Positions 16,932 to 25,878 are shown, counted from the first letter of the stretch. The stretch: DNA of 31,185 nucleotides from Actinomycetota bacterium (GCA_023379515.1 JAMCQQ010000515.1:1-31185), one strand, 5' to 3'. Translations and numbers: made by a program. Notes: generated by a model not told the origin, from the letters alone.

Positions 16932-17726
16932 ATGGCTACATATAAAGCCAGTTCTATTGTTCTTAAATCCTGCAAGCTTGGAGAGGCAGATAAAATCGTC
17001 AGGCTGTTCTCAATCGAGCATGGCATAATAAATGCTGTAGCTAAGGGTGCCTGCAATTTCAAAAGCAAATTTTCAGGAAGGCTTGAACTATATAATGTGA
17101 TCGATAGTGAGATTTCCCGGGGAAGGAATCTTGACGTGATTTCACAGGCGGAAATCATTGAAATATTTCAAAATATATCTTCTGATTTTTTTAAATTCAA
17201 TATTGCTCAAATAATCAGTGAAATTATTCTTAAAACTCAATCAGAGGGATCTTCTTCAGTAAGCATTTTCCGGCTGGTTTATGTGGTTTTAAAGGAAATA
17301 AACAGATGTGCATTCAATGATAGCACTACTCTTAAAAAAATTCTTGCTTTTTTTATTGCAAAATTATTAAAAATTATGGGATATGTACCATTATTTGAAA
17401 CATGCAGTATTTGCTCAAGAAAATTATATGATAAGGAAGATACATATGATACACATAACTTGAGAGGATTTGCATTTTCAATTAAATATGGTGGGGCAAT
17501 CTGCGATGACTGCAGAAGAAATGCCGGCAAGCTGCTGTTTGTTGACAGCCGATGTTCAAATGAACTGATTAATCTATTTATCTTAAAAATTGAAGATATT
17601 GTTAAATGTAATATTTCTGAAAAAAATATGAAAGAATTATTGTATATTCTTGAAAATTATTTTATCTACCATACTGAAACAAATATTGAAAGTTTTAATT
17701 ATTTAAAAAAAATAGAAAATATCTGA
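16932..17726 (+). CDS. recO: DNA repair protein RecO
   Basis: RecO works with RecF and RecR to load RecA onto SSB-coated gaps and anneals strands. The N-terminal OB-fold is recognisable from YKASSIVLKSCKLGEADKIV and AKGACNFKSKFSGRLEL (residues 4-55). The zinc finger uses Cys158, Cys161, Cys191 and Cys194 (CSIC...CDDC), with GFAFSIKYGGAICDDC in between. Length 264 is typical. It starts 30 bases after deoC. It is the last housekeeping gene before an accessory island that separates it from glyQ, its usual neighbour. Confidence 0.93.
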   Translation: MATYKASSIVLKSCKLGEADKIVRLFSIEHGIINAVAKGACNFKSKFSGRLELYNVIDSEISRGRNLDVISQAEIIEIFQNISSDFFKFNIAQIISEIILKTQSEGSSSVSIFRLVYVVLKEINRCAFNDSTTLKKILAFFIAKLLKIMGYVPLFETCSICSRKLYDKEDTYDTHNLRGFAFSIKYGGAICDDCRRNAGKLLFVDSRCSNELINLFILKIEDIVKCNISEKNMKELLYILENYFIYHTETNIESFNYLKKIENI

Positions 17727-17750
17727 GAACCTATAGTCTATTGAAATTTA

Positions 17751-17837
17751 GTCTACTTTTTATTGAAAAAGCTACAAGCAACCGGGAAGGTAAAATGTCT
17801 TGGGCGGGGTAAATATGCACAGTGGGAAAATGTTTAA
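17751..17837 (+). pseudogene. Remnant of a winged-helix C-terminus
   Basis: An open stretch ends LLKKLQATGKVKCLG then RGKYAQWENV and a stop. The pattern (helix, then GKV...G.GKY..W hairpin) is like the C-terminal winged helix of AlbA/RecG-like or Fic-associated proteins. No start codon or rest of the gene precedes it; a stop lies just upstream. Identification is tentative. Confidence 0.35.
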
Positions 17838-17860
17838 TTAGGTAATTTAATAAGGTAATA

Positions 17861-17910
17861 AAGAATGTCTAAATTGTTATCATATGCGAGATATCTTGAA
17901 TAAGAAATAA
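17861..17910 (+). repeat. 50-bp direct repeat, copy 1
   Basis: Identical at 46 of 50 bases to 18699-18748. It carries a degraded version (17883-17902) of the 20-base palindrome found in copy 2. No gene follows it directly, only degenerate sequence, suggesting a duplicated promoter/operator segment whose gene was lost. Confidence 0.8.
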
Positions 17911-17991
17911 AACAGAGAAGTGGTATCGATGCTTCCACACTCGACAAGCATTTTCTTCAAGAATCTGGGGAATTAGATGAATGATGTCATA

Positions 17992-18165
17992 CTAAAATAA
18001 TCTTTTTCTTAATTCATCCGGGTTAAAATACTTCTGAATATTGATACCATCATCTTTCCTTTTGGTATCATGCAAATACTTATTTTCATAATCATTGATT
18101 AAAGCATCAACTCTTTTTCTGCCTTAGTCCTTCTTGAACCTGCTTGAGTATCTGATTTTAAGCAT
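17992..18165 (-). pseudogene. Truncated YafQ-like toxin joined to an unrelated tail
   Basis: The ATG at 18165 overlaps the antitoxin stop by eight bases, the usual arrangement of a dinJ-yafQ pair. It encodes MLKIRYSSRFKKD, the typical YafQ/RelE-superfamily opening, then TAA at 18124-18126. The same frame continues after the stop for 43 codons (including RVDALINDYENKY and IQKYFNPDELRKRLF) to a second stop at 17992. That tail does not resemble YafQ, which normally has about 90 residues ending in a catalytic His/Arg segment. It looks like a deletion junction with the end of another gene. No active toxin is encoded here. Confidence 0.6.
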
Positions 18166-18427
18166 TTAAATCCTCTATCAGTGCATTTACACTGTCGAGG
18201 GTTTTACTCATGTTGCGGTTATTATTGACATCATCAATTGCCTTCAAGGTTTCGGCATTAGGCTTTTCAATGCGAAGTTCAAAAGGAATACCGCCGTAAC
18301 GAACGGAATAGCGTAGAAAGATATTAATAGCTGTTGACATATTAAGTCCAAGTTCTGAAAATACAGCTTCCGCCTTGCGTTTTAAATCTTCATCGACACG
18401 AATGTTTAAATTGGTTGTATTTGCCAT
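18158..18427 (-). CDS. DinJ/RelB-family antitoxin
   Basis: An 89-residue protein. The N-terminal ribbon-helix-helix is NLNIRVDEDLKRKAEAVFSELGLNM split over residues 6-30, followed by STAINIFLRYSVRYGGIPFEL, the hallmark of DinJ/RelB antitoxins that bind DNA and neutralise YafQ/RelE toxins. The rest is a charged toxin-binding tail. I choose ATG 18427 because GGAG sits seven bases upstream; an earlier ATG at 18445 overlaps that site. The partner toxin is truncated, so this is an orphan. Arginines use CGT/CGC codons, unlike the AGA/AGG-rich core genes, which supports horizontal acquisition. Confidence 0.88.
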   Translation of the reverse strand: MANTTNLNIRVDEDLKRKAEAVFSELGLNMSTAINIFLRYSVRYGGIPFELRIEKPNAETLKAIDDVNNNRNMSKTLDSVNALIEDLNA

Positions 18428-18523
18428 AATAATAGCTCCTTTCATTGATTATTTATAGTATATTATATGTGATATGTCAATATATTTTATATATATGCTT
18501 TACATTGTCATTATATTTTTTGA

Positions 18524-18700
18524 TTCCGCACTCCAAGTGTACGGAGTATTGCATATCCCGAGTCTGAATTTAAAGTGATAAATCCTGATAACTATATGGA
18601 TTTTATTATCTAAAAAAAAATAGAAAAAGAATTCCGGTCATTCCCCGATATAGAAAGTTTCTCTCTACCGATATATTTTTATCTAAGAAATCTTGAATAA
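18524..18700 (+). pseudogene. Degenerate coding remnant with an internal stop
   Basis: One frame reads FRTPSVRSIAYPESEF, then KVINPDNYMDFII and a stop at 18611. In the same frame it continues KKIEKEFRSFPDIESF and SLPIYFYLRNLE to a stop at 18698. No start codon is present. The amino-acid make-up looks protein-like but I do not recognise the family. It lies immediately before the second 50-bp repeat and overlaps its first base pair or two. Confidence 0.3.
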
Positions 18701-18748
18701 GAATGTCTTAGTTGTTATCATATTCAAGATATCTTGAATAAGAAATAA
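18690..18748 (+). repeat. 50-bp direct repeat, copy 2, with iterated half-sites
   Basis: Bases 18699-18748 match 17861-17910 (46 of 50). ATCTTGAATAAGAA occurs at 18690-18703 and again at 18731-18744, 41 bases apart. This is upstream of the Fic gene. Confidence 0.8.
18721..18740. promoter_or_regulatory. Perfect 20-bp palindrome, candidate operator of the fic gene
   Basis: TATTCAAGATATCTTGAATA reads the same on both strands. A further half-site ATCTTGAATA lies at 18690-18699. TTGAAT at 18734-18739 could be a -35 with TATATT at 18759 (19-base spacer), so a bound dimer would block the promoter 56 bases before the Fic start. The regulator is unknown; the Fic protein's own C-terminal winged helix or the DinJ-like protein are candidates. 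Confidence 0.5.
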
Positions 18749-18796
18749 GAAAAATTTTTATATTTAAATTTAGTTAAATAAGCAGAAAGGGATACT

Positions 18797-19945
18797 ATGA
18801 GTAGCAGAAGTGGCCAGTATGTTCTTCAGTCTGCAGGTTATAAGGCTTTCATTCCCAAACCGCTTCAACTCAAAATTCCAATCAAATTTAATAATGAACT
18901 GCAGCTTCTTTTATCGAAAGCTGATCGTGCTTTGGCCAGATTGGATGGAGTTTCTTATACTCTGCCCAATCCCGACTTTTTTGTTGCTATGTATGTGAAG
19001 AAAGAGGCCGTTTTGAGTTCTCAAATCGAAGGAACTCAAGCTTCCTTAGTTGATGTACTTGAATTCGAAGCAGGAGTAAAAGACGTGAAAAAAGTTCAGG
19101 ATGTAGAAGAGGTTATTAACTACGTTAAAGCAATGAATTATGGCCTTGACAGGCTTAAAAAGTTGCCAATGTCACTACGATTGATAAAAGAAATTCATGC
19201 AGTTTTACTTGAAGGTGTCAGGGGAAGCAGTAAGACGCCGGGTGAATTTAGAAAAACTCAGAATTGGGTAGGTCCTCCAGGATGTTTATTGAAGGATGCG
19301 ACTTTTGTTCCCCCACCGCCAGATGAGATGATCAAGGCTATGGGTGACCTAGAAAATTTCATTCATACCAAGAATCCTATACCCCCCCTTGTTAAATCAG
19401 CTCTTATTCATTATCAGTTTGAAACAATTCACCCTTTCTTAGATGGAAACGGTAGGATCGGTCGATTATTAATTACGTTTCATTTGTGCTGGGAGGAAAT
19501 TCTTGGTCGCCCGCTTCTGTATTTAAGCTATTATTTCAAGCGCAGCCGTCAGGAATATTATGACCGATTGAATTTGGTTAGGGAGAAGGATGATTTTGAG
19601 GGGTGGATCAAGTTTTTCCTTGAAGGAGTTCTCGAAGTCTCCGAACAGGCGACACAAACTGCACGTAGAATAATGGCTCTGCAAAAATCTAATAATGACA
19701 GACTTCTGAAGGCTGGTGTGGCAAGCCCCCTATCTGTAGCCCTTTTAGAAAATATTTTTTCTTATCCTATTATTGATGTTACCGAGGTGAAGAAACTCCT
19801 TGATACGACATATGAGACAGCCAACAGTTTGGTAAAAAAATTCGAGAAAGCTGGAATATTAAAGGAGGTTACTGGTAAACAGCGTGGTCGACTTTATGCT
19901 TATGTTGATTTTTTAGATATCATTGCTGAAGGCACTAAGATTTAG
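18797..19945 (+). CDS. Fic-domain protein (class II, putative AMPylase)
   Basis: A 382-residue protein in three parts. The N-terminal Fic_N region contains the inhibitory helix SSQIEGT, with Ser74-xxx-Glu78-Gly79 fitting the [S/T]xxxE[G/N] motif that blocks ATP gamma-phosphate binding. The core holds HPFLDGNGRIGR with catalytic His212, matching HxFx[D/E]GNGRxxR. The C-terminal ~90 residues (SVALLENIF...VTEVKKLL...TANSLVKKFEKAGIL) form a winged helix. Such proteins transfer AMP from ATP to hydroxyl side chains of target proteins; targets here are unknown. ATG 18797 follows AAAGGGA. Frequent CGN arginine codons and higher GC than neighbours suggest recent acquisition. No antitoxin gene adjoins, as expected when inhibition is intramolecular. 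Confidence 0.94.
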   Translation: MSSRSGQYVLQSAGYKAFIPKPLQLKIPIKFNNELQLLLSKADRALARLDGVSYTLPNPDFFVAMYVKKEAVLSSQIEGTQASLVDVLEFEAGVKDVKKVQDVEEVINYVKAMNYGLDRLKKLPMSLRLIKEIHAVLLEGVRGSSKTPGEFRKTQNWVGPPGCLLKDATFVPPPPDEMIKAMGDLENFIHTKNPIPPLVKSALIHYQFETIHPFLDGNGRIGRLLITFHLCWEEILGRPLLYLSYYFKRSRQEYYDRLNLVREKDDFEGWIKFFLEGVLEVSEQATQTARRIMALQKSNNDRLLKAGVASPLSVALLENIFSYPIIDVTEVKKLLDTTYETANSLVKKFEKAGILKEVTGKQRGRLYAYVDFLDIIAEGTKI

Positions 19946-20001
19946 GGAAATCATAAATTTTAACAAATCTGTGGATTTAAATTAAAGAAAGCAAAAAAAC
20001 C

Positions 20002-20033
20002 AAGAAACTGGAGTATTTCTTTTATTTTTTTCT
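20002..20033 (+). terminator. Probable terminator after fic
   Basis: AAGAAA (20002-20007) pairs with TTTCTT (20016-20021) over an 8-base loop, followed by a T-rich tract to 20033; an A-run upstream can extend the pairing. The stem is AT-rich and short. Confidence 0.4.
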
Positions 20034-20063
20034 TAATTTGATTTAAGCGTTTTTATAATATTA

Positions 20064-20072
20064 TGATATAAT
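20064..20072 (+). promoter_or_regulatory. Extended -10 promoter candidate for glyQS
   Basis: TGATATAAT fits an extended -10 (TGnTATAAT) about 100 bases before glyQ. The resulting leader would contain two copies of ATTTGCACAAAA. No T-box features (specifier loop, conserved T-box sequence) are visible. Confidence 0.4.
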
Positions 20073-20133
20073 CATATGTTTAAATAAAATTTGCACAAAA
20101 TAATTTGCACAAAAAATTTTCAAGTTATAAAAA

Positions 20134-20162
20134 TTGACTATAATTTTAATAATTATTAAAAT
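20134..20162 (+). promoter_or_regulatory. Second promoter candidate for glyQS, near-leaderless
   Basis: TTGACT, 17 bases, TAAAAT. The -10 ends eight bases before the glyQ ATG, so transcription from it would start at or next to the start codon. No Shine-Dalgarno precedes that ATG, which fits leaderless translation. Confidence 0.4.
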
Positions 20163-20170
20163 AATTTCTT

Positions 20171-21067
20171 ATGGATTTTCAGGATATAATATTTAATTTA
20201 CAAAAATACTGGGCAGACAAGGGTTGTATAATAAAGCAGCCCCTTGACCTTGAAAAGGGTGCAGGCACATTTAATCCCGATACTTTTTTAAGATGCCTCG
20301 GTCCCGAGCCATGGAAGGTAGCTTATGTTGAACCTTCAAGACGGCCAACCGATGGAAGATATGGCGAAAATCCCTTCAGAACCCAGTATTATTACCAGTT
20401 TCAGGTTTTGCTCAAACCATCTCCTGATGATGTTATTGATTTATATCTGGGTTCACTTTCAAGTCTTGGGATTGATTTAAAGAACCATGATATCAGGTTT
20501 GTTGAAGATGACTGGGCTTCCCCTACTATTGGGGCTGCAGGACTGGGATGGGAAGTCTGGGCTGACGGAATGGAAATCACTCAATTTACATACTTTCAGC
20601 AAATGGGTGGAATTTCACTTAAACCTGTTTCAGCAGAAATAACCTATGGTCTTGAAAGAATTGCAATGTATTTACAGGATAAAGACAGTTTCTGGGATCT
20701 TACATGGACAAACGGCATAACCTATGCTGATATCCATCTGGAATCTGAAAAACAATGGTCGGTATATAATTTTGAGGTGGCAGATGTTGAAATGCTGCTT
20801 GATTTGTTTGAAAAATTTGAAAAGGAATTTAAAAATGCCATAAGTTGCGGGCTTGTTTTTGTAGCTTGTGAATATGTGCTTAAATGTTCCCATGTATTTA
20901 ACCTTCTGGACGCACGGGAAGCCATCAGCGTTTCAGAAAGAACTCTTTATATCGCAAGAGTAAGAAACCTCGCAAAAGAGATGTGCAGCGAATATATTTC
21001 CCAAAGAGAAAAATCAGGATTTCCTCTTTTAAAAAATAATGCAGAAACAACATGGAAAAGAAATTAA
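20171..21067 (+). CDS. glyQ: Glycyl-tRNA synthetase alpha subunit
   Basis: Catalytic class II subunit of the alpha2beta2 glycyl-tRNA synthetase; activates glycine with ATP. The sequence opens [19 protein letters not shown] and contains [43 protein letters not shown] and [10 protein letters not shown], all near-invariant blocks of GlyQ. Length 298 is standard. The start at ATG 20171 agrees with the family N-terminus despite having no ribosome-binding site. Its last 16 bases overlap glyS. Confidence 0.97.
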   Translation: MDFQDIIFNLQKYWADKGCIIKQPLDLEKGAGTFNPDTFLRCLGPEPWKVAYVEPSRRPTDGRYGENPFRTQYYYQFQVLLKPSPDDVIDLYLGSLSSLGIDLKNHDIRFVEDDWASPTIGAAGLGWEVWADGMEITQFTYFQQMGGISLKPVSAEITYGLERIAMYLQDKDSFWDLTWTNGITYADIHLESEKQWSVYNFEVADVEMLLDLFEKFEKEFKNAISCGLVFVACEYVLKCSHVFNLLDAREAISVSERTLYIARVRNLAKEMCSEYISQREKSGFPLLKNNAETTWKRN

Positions 21068-23163
21068 TATTTGAAATTGGAACAGAAGAACTTCCTTCTT
21101 CATGCTTAAATGAAGGAATTGCATCCTTAAAAAATATAATTTATGACAGATTTATAAAAAACAGGCTGAGTTTTGGCAAAGTTGAAACCTTTGGAACGCC
21201 AAGGAGAATTATAGCCGAAGTTCGTAATTTAAAAGATATCCAGGATTCTCTTGAAAAGATTATAACAGGCCCGCCCGAAAAAATTTCATATGACCCGGAA
21301 GGAAAACCCAATCAAACTGCGCGCGGGTTTGCAAAAAGTTTGGGTATTACAGTTGAAGAGCTTGAAAAAATTGAAACCGACAGAGGAATTTACATCGGAA
21401 AAAGATTATTTGAGGAAGGCAAAAGAACTGCAGATATTTTGCCCTCAGTTTTAAGCGAGTGTATTTTTTCAATCCAGTTCAGCATAGAAATGACCTGGTC
21501 TGACTGGAAGATAAAATTCGCAAGACCTATCAGGTGGCTTCTTGCAGTATATGGAAATGAAATATTAAATGTGGAAATAGAAAGCTTAAAAAGCGGAAAT
21601 GTAACTTTTGGCCATAGAACATTATGTTCAAATCCCATTCAGATTAGTAATGCAGATGAGATGATAAAAGTTCTAGAAAAAAAAGGAAATGTAATTGCTG
21701 ATGGTACAAAAAGAAAAGAAATTATTTTAAATAAGATTAAAGAAATTGAAGAACAAAATGCATCGGAAAAATTTAAAATAATTATTAATGAAGATCTTCT
21801 TGAAGAAATAGTTAATCTTGTAGAAATGCCCAATGTACTTTTGGGACAATTTCCTGAAAAGTTTTTACTGCTTCCGCAGGAAATATTAATAAAAGCAATA
21901 GAATATCATCAAAGATATTTTGCAATTGTCAGTGAAAGAAACAATGTTTTGCCGAAATTTATAGTAGTTCAGAACGGGGTCCTGGATTTTAATGGAGAAA
22001 TCATAAAAGGAAATGAAAGGGTTTTAAAAGCAAGGCTTTCCGATGCAGTATTTTTCTACAGTGAAGATAAAAAACATTCGTGGGAAAATTGGATTGAAAA
22101 GCTTAAAGGTGTCATTTTTTATTCCGGACTTGGCAGCATGTATGACAAGGAAAAGCGTCTTGAAGCAATCAGTGAAAAACTTATTTTAGAGTTAAGAAAA
22201 AAAGGTTCTAATATTTCTGATGATTATGTTCAGTATTCAAAAAGAGCTTCGATGCTTTGCAAAACTGACCTGGTTACAAATTTGGTTGTAGAATTTCCGG
22301 AACTGCAGGGCACGGTCGGCAGAGAATATGCCAAAGAAAGAAATGAAAATGCCGAAGTTTATGAAGCAATATTTGAACATTACCTGCCGGGATATTATGG
22401 AGACAAACTGCCGCAGACTATTACAGGAACAATCCTGTCTATTGCAGATAAAATTGATACAATTACAGGAATGTTTCTTGCAGGTGCCGTACCTTCTGGT
22501 TCTGAAGATCCGTTTGCTCTAAGAAGGAGGGCTCTTGGAATAGTATTGTCAGTCCTTGATAAGAATTTCAATCTTAATATAAGAGATATAACAAAATTCA
22601 GCATTAATTTATATAATGCTTCCCTGTGCCTTGATGAGGGAAAAATATCAAAGACTGTTAACGAGGTTGTTGATTTTATAATAGCAAGGTTTAAATATAC
22701 TTATGAAAAAGACGGAAAGAGAACAGACATAATTGATGCAATAACAAATGCAGGAACATTTGAACTGCCTGATATAAACAAAAGATATTATGCAATTTCA
22801 GGAATAATTTCAGAGGCAAGAATTGAGGACATAACTCTTCCTATGATAAGGTGCAGAAATATCGTAAAAGGCAGTAATTTCGGGGAAGTAAATCCGGAAC
22901 TATTTAAAGAGGATAGTGAAAAAAGCTTATATAGCAAGCTGGTTTTAAAGTATGAAAAGATAAAAAAGCTTAACACCGTAAATGAATATGAAAAATCCAT
23001 TGAGGAAATTATAGACTTCAGAAAAGTGGTGGATAACTTTTTTGATAAGGTTTTAGTGATGGATAAAGCACAGGAGGTACAAAATAACAGGATAAATCTG
23101 GTTAAAAGAGCACTTGATTTATATTTGATGATAGCTGATTTTTCAAAAATAATTGTCGGTTAA
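21052..23163 (+). CDS. glyS: Glycyl-tRNA synthetase beta subunit
   Basis: The tRNA-binding partner of GlyQ, 703 residues. It begins with the signature [15 protein letters not shown] (residues 5-19), has [11 protein letters not shown] near 160, HQRYFAIV near 290, an HD-like block [15 protein letters not shown] with [16 protein letters not shown] around 480, and ends in a DALR-type anticodon-binding region ([18 protein letters not shown]). It starts inside glyQ (16-base overlap), implying translational coupling that keeps the subunits balanced. Confidence 0.97.
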   Translation: MEKKLIFEIGTEELPSSCLNEGIASLKNIIYDRFIKNRLSFGKVETFGTPRRIIAEVRNLKDIQDSLEKIITGPPEKISYDPEGKPNQTARGFAKSLGITVEELEKIETDRGIYIGKRLFEEGKRTADILPSVLSECIFSIQFSIEMTWSDWKIKFARPIRWLLAVYGNEILNVEIESLKSGNVTFGHRTLCSNPIQISNADEMIKVLEKKGNVIADGTKRKEIILNKIKEIEEQNASEKFKIIINEDLLEEIVNLVEMPNVLLGQFPEKFLLLPQEILIKAIEYHQRYFAIVSERNNVLPKFIVVQNGVLDFNGEIIKGNERVLKARLSDAVFFYSEDKKHSWENWIEKLKGVIFYSGLGSMYDKEKRLEAISEKLILELRKKGSNISDDYVQYSKRASMLCKTDLVTNLVVEFPELQGTVGREYAKERNENAEVYEAIFEHYLPGYYGDKLPQTITGTILSIADKIDTITGMFLAGAVPSGSEDPFALRRRALGIVLSVLDKNFNLNIRDITKFSINLYNASLCLDEGKISKTVNEVVDFIIARFKYTYEKDGKRTDIIDAITNAGTFELPDINKRYYAISGIISEARIEDITLPMIRCRNIVKGSNFGEVNPELFKEDSEKSLYSKLVLKYEKIKKLNTVNEYEKSIEEIIDFRKVVDNFFDKVLVMDKAQEVQNNRINLVKRALDLYLMIADFSKIIVG

Positions 23164-23256
23164 TTTTAAATTAGTTGATTTTAATATTATTATTTGAATA
23201 TTTTTATATTATTACAAAACTTAGATTAGTTTTATAAAAGGAAAGGAACATTATTA

Positions 23257-25878
23257 ATGTCAGAAAAAAAATATGTGTATTTTTTTGGTGAAGGTACAAA
23301 AGATATGAAAAAACTTCTTGGAGGAAAAGGTGCGAATTTGTCGGAAATGACAAATATAGACCTTCCGGTACCTCCGGGATTTACAATTACTACTGAAACA
23401 TGCATCCTTTATTATAAAAATGATCAAAAATATCCTGAAGGATTGATGGATCAGATACAGCAAAACATGGAAAAGCTTGAAAAGGCAATGAAGCTTAAAT
23501 TTGGTGAACCGGATGACCCTCTTCTTGTATCTGTAAGATCAGGTGCCGCAGTTTCAATGCCCGGGATGATGGATACAATCTTAAATCTGGGACTTAATGA
23601 TAAAACAGTTAATGGTCTGATAAAAAAGACCCAAAACAAGAGATTTGCGATGGATTCATACAGAAGATTTATTCAAATGTTTGGTAACGTAGTTATGGAA
23701 GTTGAGCATTCCAGATTTGAAGAAGCAATTGAATATATGAAAAATAAAAAGGTTGTTAAGTTTGATACGGAACTTTCAGCGGAAGATCTTGAAGAACTTG
23801 TAGCGCAGTACAAAAGGATTGTACTGAAAGTAAAAGGTATCAGTTTTCCACAGGAGCCAATGGAACAGTTAAAAATGGCAATAAATGCTGTTTTCAGTTC
23901 ATGGAATAATAAGAGAGCAATAACTTACAGAAACCTGCATGATATTCCTCATGACCTTGGAACAGCAGTAAATGTTCAGGCAATGGTATTTGGAAACATG
24001 GGGGATAATTCAGGTACAGGGGTTGCTTTTACAAGAAATCCTTCAACAGGTGAGAAAAAAGTTTATGGAGAATATCTTACAAATGCACAGGGAGAGGATG
24101 TTGTTGCAGGAATCAGAACCCCTATAGAACTCGATAATTTGAAAACTGAAATGCCTCAAATTTACAGTCAGCTTATGAAAATTTTTGACAAGCTTGAAAA
24201 GCATTATAAGGATATGCAGGATATGGAATTTACATTTCAGGAAGGCAAACTTTATATGCTTCAGACAAGAACGGGAAAAAGAACTGCTGCCGCAGCTTTG
24301 CAGGCAGCGGTTGATATGGTTGATGAAAGTTTAATTGATAAAAAAATTGCTGTTATGAGAGTTGCTCCTGATCAGATTAATCAGCTTTTACATAAACAGC
24401 TTGACAGGAAAGCAAAAGAAAAAGCAAAACTTATTGCAAAAGGGCTTCCCGCATCACCAGGAGCTGCTGTTGGAAGAGTGGTTTTTGATGCGGAAACAGC
24501 AGTTAGCGAATCAGAACATTATAATGTTGTTTTAGTCAGAACAGAAACTTCACCTGAAGATATTCAGGGAATGGCGGTAGCACAGGGAATTTTAACTGCA
24601 AGGGGCGGTATGACATCACATGCAGCAGTTGTAGCAAGAGGAATGGGAAAGTGCTGCGTGGCGGGAGCTGAATCAATAAAGGTTAATGAAAAGGAGCAGT
24701 ATTTTACAGTAAATGATACAAGAATAAATAAGGGTGATTACATCACACTTGACGGCTCAACCGGTGAAGTATTTTCAGGACAGGTTCCGGTAGTTGATGC
24801 TGAACTTTCAGGTAATTTCGAAGTGTTTATGAGATGGGTGGATGAGTTCAGGAAAATTGGCGTAAGAACAAATGCTGATACTCCCAAAGATGCGGAAGTT
24901 GCAAGAAAATTTGGAGCAGAAGGCATTGGACTTTGCAGAACCGAACATATGTTTTTTGAAGGTGAAAGAATTAAGGCAATGAGAGAGATGATAGTTGCCG
25001 GCAGTGTTGAAGGCCGCAAGAAAGCTTTAGCCAAACTGCTTCCAATGCAGAAGCAGGATTTTATAGGTATTTTCAAAGTAATGCAGGGTTTACCGGTGAC
25101 AATAAGGCTGCTTGATCCGCCTTTGCATGAATTTCTTCCAACCGAAGAAGAAGATATTAAGGAAATAGCAAAAGATCTTGGCAAGTCTTACGAAGAAATG
25201 CAGGCTACAATAATTTCTCTTCATGAAATTAATCCGATGCTTGGCCATAGAGGCTGCAGACTTTCAATTACTTATCCTGAAATTTGCGACATGCAGTCAA
25301 GAGCAATTTTTGAGGCTGCCGCAGAACTTACCAAAGCCGGGGTTAAAGTAATTCCTGAAGTCATGATTCCTGTTGTTGGCATAGTAAATGAGGTAAGAAT
25401 TTTAAGAAAGCAGATAGTTGAAATTGCGGAAAAGGTAATGAAGGAATACGGAATTAAATTTGAATTCAAAGTAGGAACAATGATTGAAATCCCCAGAGCA
25501 TGTATTACTGCTGATGAAATAGCCGTGGAGGCGGAATTCTTCAGTTTTGGAACAAACGATCTTACCCAGCTTACATTTGGATTTTCAAGGGATGATTTTG
25601 GAAAGTTTCTTCCTGAATATCTTGAAAAGGGAATTCTTGAAAAGGATCCGTTTGCCGTTCTTGATCAGAAGGGTGTGGGCGATCTTATAAAAATTGCATT
25701 CAAAAAGGGCAAATCAGTAAGAGAAGACTTAAAAGTTGGTATTTGCGGAGAGCATGGAGGAGAACCGGCTTCAGTTGAGTTTTGTGCAAATCAGGGTTTA
25801 AATTATGTAAGCTGTTCACCTTACAGAGTTCCAATTGCAAGGCTTGCCGGAGCACAGGCTGCAATTAAAAAAGAATAA
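23257..25878 (+). CDS. ppdK: Pyruvate, phosphate dikinase
   Basis: Interconverts pyruvate + ATP + Pi with phosphoenolpyruvate + AMP + PPi. In anaerobes it often runs as a PPi-dependent glycolytic or a gluconeogenic step. Domains: N-terminal ATP-grasp (KLLGGKGANLSEMTNI, SVRSGAAVSMPGMMDTILNLG), the swivelling phosphohistidine domain with GGMTSHAAVVARGMGKCC (His455), and the C-terminal PEP/pyruvate barrel with GLCRTEHMFF and GICGEHGGEP (Cys830). Length 873 is normal for the bacterial enzyme. AAGGAAAGGAA precedes ATG 23257. The regulatory kinase/phosphorylase gene that often sits between glyS and ppdK is absent; only 93 bases separate them. Confidence 0.97.
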   Translation: MSEKKYVYFFGEGTKDMKKLLGGKGANLSEMTNIDLPVPPGFTITTETCILYYKNDQKYPEGLMDQIQQNMEKLEKAMKLKFGEPDDPLLVSVRSGAAVSMPGMMDTILNLGLNDKTVNGLIKKTQNKRFAMDSYRRFIQMFGNVVMEVEHSRFEEAIEYMKNKKVVKFDTELSAEDLEELVAQYKRIVLKVKGISFPQEPMEQLKMAINAVFSSWNNKRAITYRNLHDIPHDLGTAVNVQAMVFGNMGDNSGTGVAFTRNPSTGEKKVYGEYLTNAQGEDVVAGIRTPIELDNLKTEMPQIYSQLMKIFDKLEKHYKDMQDMEFTFQEGKLYMLQTRTGKRTAAAALQAAVDMVDESLIDKKIAVMRVAPDQINQLLHKQLDRKAKEKAKLIAKGLPASPGAAVGRVVFDAETAVSESEHYNVVLVRTETSPEDIQGMAVAQGILTARGGMTSHAAVVARGMGKCCVAGAESIKVNEKEQYFTVNDTRINKGDYITLDGSTGEVFSGQVPVVDAELSGNFEVFMRWVDEFRKIGVRTNADTPKDAEVARKFGAEGIGLCRTEHMFFEGERIKAMREMIVAGSVEGRKKALAKLLPMQKQDFIGIFKVMQGLPVTIRLLDPPLHEFLPTEEEDIKEIAKDLGKSYEEMQATIISLHEINPMLGHRGCRLSITYPEICDMQSRAIFEAAAELTKAGVKVIPEVMIPVVGIVNEVRILRKQIVEIAEKVMKEYGIKFEFKVGTMIEIPRACITADEIAVEAEFFSFGTNDLTQLTFGFSRDDFGKFLPEYLEKGILEKDPFAVLDQKGVGDLIKIAFKKGKSVREDLKVGICGEHGGEPASVEFCANQGLNYVSCSPYRVPIARLAGAQAAIKKE

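Noticed and set aside
17861..18748. The 50-bp repeats as a CRISPR array or phage attachment sites
   Set aside because: There are only two copies, 840 bases apart, without regular spacers, cas genes, integrase or a tRNA end at either copy.
20073..20170. T-box leader for glyQS
   Set aside because: Neither the conserved T-box sequence nor a specifier stem can be found, and the leader is too short.
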